NCBI RefSeq assembly: GCF_900537995.1
Contig: NZ_LR027880.1
Location: 2,426,001-2,490,000, forward strand
Direction: 5' to 3'
Length of the DNA stretch: 64,000 bases
DNA from: Roseburia intestinalis L1-82
GTDB lineage: Bacteria > Bacillota > Clostridia > Lachnospirales > Lachnospiraceae
The notes under the pieces were generated by a model that worked only from the letters and a program-made list of their open reading frames with translations, ran no database searches and had not been told where the DNA came from. Positions 61,719 through 64,000 of the stretch are shown here, piece after piece. The position numbers and the translations under genes are program-made. How positions within the stretch are numbered: position 1 is the first letter of the stretch; the number at the start of each line of letters is the position of its first letter.

Positions 61719-64000
61719 TTATAAAATACGGAATACCTCATTCGTTACCATCTGCATTCCATAGTATTGTTTCATTTCTCTCTTTTGCATCTCACGTTCT
61801 CCCATCGCGTGATGCATCAGCATGTCATTCAACATTTCATACCTTCCATGAGATTCTTCGTCCGGTACATTTCGGCAATTTAAGCAGGCACTTTCCGTTA
61901 TCTTCTCCTCCGCCTTTTCCTGCTCTGTCATATAATAAAGTACAGACTCGCCAAAAAATAAGACAAATTCCTTGACAAAAACACCATCATAGACCTCATT
62001 TAACAGTGACTGCTCGTAATGTTCTCCATCCAGGCTAAAATGAATCATAATTTTTTGTCCCGGATCTGTATGATATTCCACAAACGCTTTGTCATACAAA
62101 TGATACTTTAAACGTAATTCTTTCTCAAACTCCAGGAAAAATGCAAAGCAGCGGTTCTTAGACGTGTACTCTTCCAACAATTCATCTGCCACCTGATACA
62201 TCGCATCTGATAAATGCTCTTTCTCTGAGAAATATTTCAGCAGCCCCAGTTTACACGCATCGTTGAGAGGATTTCCTTCCTGATAACGGGCAAAGATCTG
62301 TTCAAATACATACTCCGGTACCACCATATTCCTCACCAGCCATGCATCTGCAAAATACGATAAATATGCCATACAGATCAGTTCCCTTCCCCCGCCTTTT
62401 ACATAACTCTCGTAGATCTCTTCAATATCCGCAATATAATCAGTCGAATACAGCATCTGGCTTAAAATACGTTCCTCAAGATCAAACGTGTCAATATCAA
62501 ATGCTCCCGCAGCTTTCCAGATCTCCGCCATCGTCTTTGTTGCACCATTATAATATTTACAAAGATAGATAAGGATCACATCATTATAAGTGCCTCTGTA
62601 AAATACATGCTCTGCAAACCCAAGAAGGAAATCATCTTCCTCAAACCCTGCTGTATGAATCGCATAACTGCACAGAGAAACGCATGCAGCCGTATCCATG
62701 TGCTCATACCCACACTCTTCTGCCATGCGATACGCAGTTTCATACAAATGTTCTTCCGTCAGGTACTGCATCAGCATACGGCGCGCAGCTGCAGATAACA
62801 ATTTATGATCCAGACCGGTCAGACAGCCCGCCTCATACTTTCTTTTCCGGTAAAATGATATGATCTGTTCTGCAATTTCCCTTTTATAGCGGTCACTCAC
62901 CTGCGGTGCTTTTAAAACAGTCCACACACCCGGAAAATCTGAATCATCCACTCCATCCGCAACTTTTTGCTGCATGGAATATAGAATATAGGATAATTCT
63001 CCCTGTGCAAGTTCTGTACACTTTTTCACACAATGGTTAATATCCATCAGCGGCTCTTCACAACAACCGATTTCCTCACAGAAACGATTACCATAAATGT
63101 CCTCCATGATCAGGCAGTAATCCTTTGTATATACAGTAAAGTATGCAGCCCCGTTCCGAATCACGGATTCCCTGTTATTCACATGATTGCATGCTGGGCT
63201 GCATGCATATTCATAAACTTCTATCTTTGCTGCCTGTGGATCCGTACAGATCATCTTGTGCGTAAAAAGAATTTCAGCTGCCCAATGCGCAATATCACTA
63301 TTTATAATCCCCTGTTCAAACATTTCATCATATATCACGGCCAGATTATCATCGATATGACCAGCCTCCATCTGCTCCATCGCAAACCGTTCCATGATCG
63401 GCAGATATTTCTGATATACCTCAGGCTGCACCTTTTTTGCCGCAATAATATTGACAAATAAAACCGCTTTCTGCTGCCAGGACAATCCACTGTCATACTG
63501 AAAATACAGCTGAAGCATCTTTGGTACACGTTCTAATTTTCTTCCATCCAGTGATAAAAGATACGCTTCATACAGGCTCGTGATGCGGATCTCACGTTCA
63601 ATTCCAAGTTCATACCAGTGATGATACTTTGCACCAAAGCACTGGCTGCGGATCAGATATCCTAACACCGCCGTCAGCATTTCATCATCCGGTTTCACCT
63701 CATAACACGCCTCTAAAATATGGTATAAAAACGGATGATATTCTTTTTTTTCTGAAATAAGCCCGGCCACCTGTATTGCTATATCCCGTGTCATAATGCC
63801 CCATCTTGCAGTCCAGTATAATATGCGAACCTCAAATGATCCAAGTCTCGCCAGTAAATATGGATCCTGCCAGATCAGATAATATGCCTCCAGATAAAAA
63901 TACGGGCTGTTATCATAACGCATCCAGTCACGAATTGCTTCTAACCTTTCTGCCGGCTTCTGATAATACTCTTCTTTTAAAAATAACAGCACCCAGAACA
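61719..64000 (-). CDS. Large DUF5717-like protein, 5' end outside window
   Basis: The frame is open to the window edge. The GTG at 63992 is internal, as the codons before it (F, W) continue, so more than 757 residues are present. The visible part is helical-repeat-like, rich in Y, E and L. A strand-rich segment lies near residues 640-720 (QKIMIHFSLDGEHYEQSLLNEVYDGVFVKEFVLFFGESVLYYM), then a charged tail. From recall it is DUF5717, which is always beside DUF5716. Function unknown. Confidence 0.7.
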   Translation of the reverse strand, partial: FWVLLFLKEEYYQKPAERLEAIRDWMRYDNSPYFYLEAYYLIWQDPYLLARLGSFEVRILYWTARWGIMTRDIAIQVAGLISEKKEYHPFLYHILEACYEVKPDDEMLTAVLGYLIRSQCFGAKYHHWYELGIEREIRITSLYEAYLLSLDGRKLERVPKMLQLYFQYDSGLSWQQKAVLFVNIIAAKKVQPEVYQKYLPIMERFAMEQMEAGHIDDNLAVIYDEMFEQGIINSDIAHWAAEILFTHKMICTDPQAAKIEVYEYACSPACNHVNNRESVIRNGAAYFTVYTKDYCLIMEDIYGNRFCEEIGCCEEPLMDINHCVKKCTELAQGELSYILYSMQQKVADGVDDSDFPGVWTVLKAPQVSDRYKREIAEQIISFYRKRKYEAGCLTGLDHKLLSAAARRMLMQYLTEEHLYETAYRMAEECGYEHMDTAACVSLCSYAIHTAGFEEDDFLLGFAEHVFYRGTYNDVILIYLCKYYNGATKTMAEIWKAAGAFDIDTFDLEERILSQMLYSTDYIADIEEIYESYVKGGGRELICMAYLSYFADAWLVRNMVVPEYVFEQIFARYQEGNPLNDACKLGLLKYFSEKEHLSDAMYQVADELLEEYTSKNRCFAFFLEFEKELRLKYHLYDKAFVEYHTDPGQKIMIHFSLDGEHYEQSLLNEVYDGVFVKEFVLFFGESVLYYMTEQEKAEEKITESACLNCRNVPDEESHGRYEMLNDMLMHHAMGEREMQKREMKQYYGMQMVTNEVFRIL

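Noticed and set aside
1..64000. CRISPR array
   Set aside because: No series of direct repeats with regular unique spacers was seen on either strand; the TGTTAC cluster is too short and lacks spacers.

Overview
The window reads as the chromosome of a spore-forming gut Clostridia, most likely a Lachnospiraceae. The reasons are a manganese-catalase-like spore coat gene (cotJC), a DUF5716/DUF5717-type gene cluster at the right end, moderate to low G+C and strong Shine-Dalgarno sites. Most of the window is two mobile elements that have landed in the same host gene, cotJC, about 220 bp apart.

Region 1, 1 to about 32,937: the right part of a siphovirus-type prophage whose left end lies outside the window. 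Late genes run leftward: a DUF4417 protein, two GGRGxSSG-leader proteins, a tRNA-like RNA, a fused small+large terminase, a zincin, portal, minor capsid proteins (one with a C-terminal HExxH domain), scaffold, capsid, connectors, tail terminator and tail tube. Upstream lie many small early genes, a cytosine methyltransferase, and a replication/recombination set: DUF927 helicase, CHC2 primase, ERCC4 nuclease, DUF669 ssDNA-binding protein, Sak4-like ATPase and Gp157. The lysogeny module reads rightward: CI-like repressor, ImmA-like protein, a membrane-anchored Mrr nuclease, a proteasome-like Ntn hydrolase and a large serine integrase. An AT-rich Abi-alpha gene with its own promoter sits against the lytic direction. 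Four leftward copies of a promoter with the form TGGCACAAA-N18-TATAAT (one with TAAAAT, one with TATTAT at this spacing) define a probable late regulon.

Region 2, about 33,157 to 58,069: a Tn916/Tn5397-like integrative conjugative element with a TndX-type serine recombinase. It has orf7/orf8 and orf9 regulators, orf13-16 and orf20-23 conjugation genes, an oriT-like inverted repeat and a large VaFE/CnaB surface adhesin. tet(M) is absent. In the cargo positions are a lipoprotein and two-component system flanked by duplicated KTR-protein/regulator remnants, and a LytTR-membrane protein-methyltransferase operon. An IS1182-like element separates the orf9 coding region from its upstream region. An IS3-type element replaces the 3' part of orf20, all of orf17-19 and the 5' end of orf16, so self-transfer is probably lost.

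Region 3, 58,067 to 64,000: the cotJC 3' end with its terminator, then a convergent four-gene host cluster of unknown function (coiled-coil membrane protein, helical-repeat protein, Hsp70/actin-like DUF5716 protein and a large DUF5717-like protein cut by the window edge). Joining the two cotJC fragments at the shared GAG restores the reading frame, so the gene looks repairable if both elements leave.
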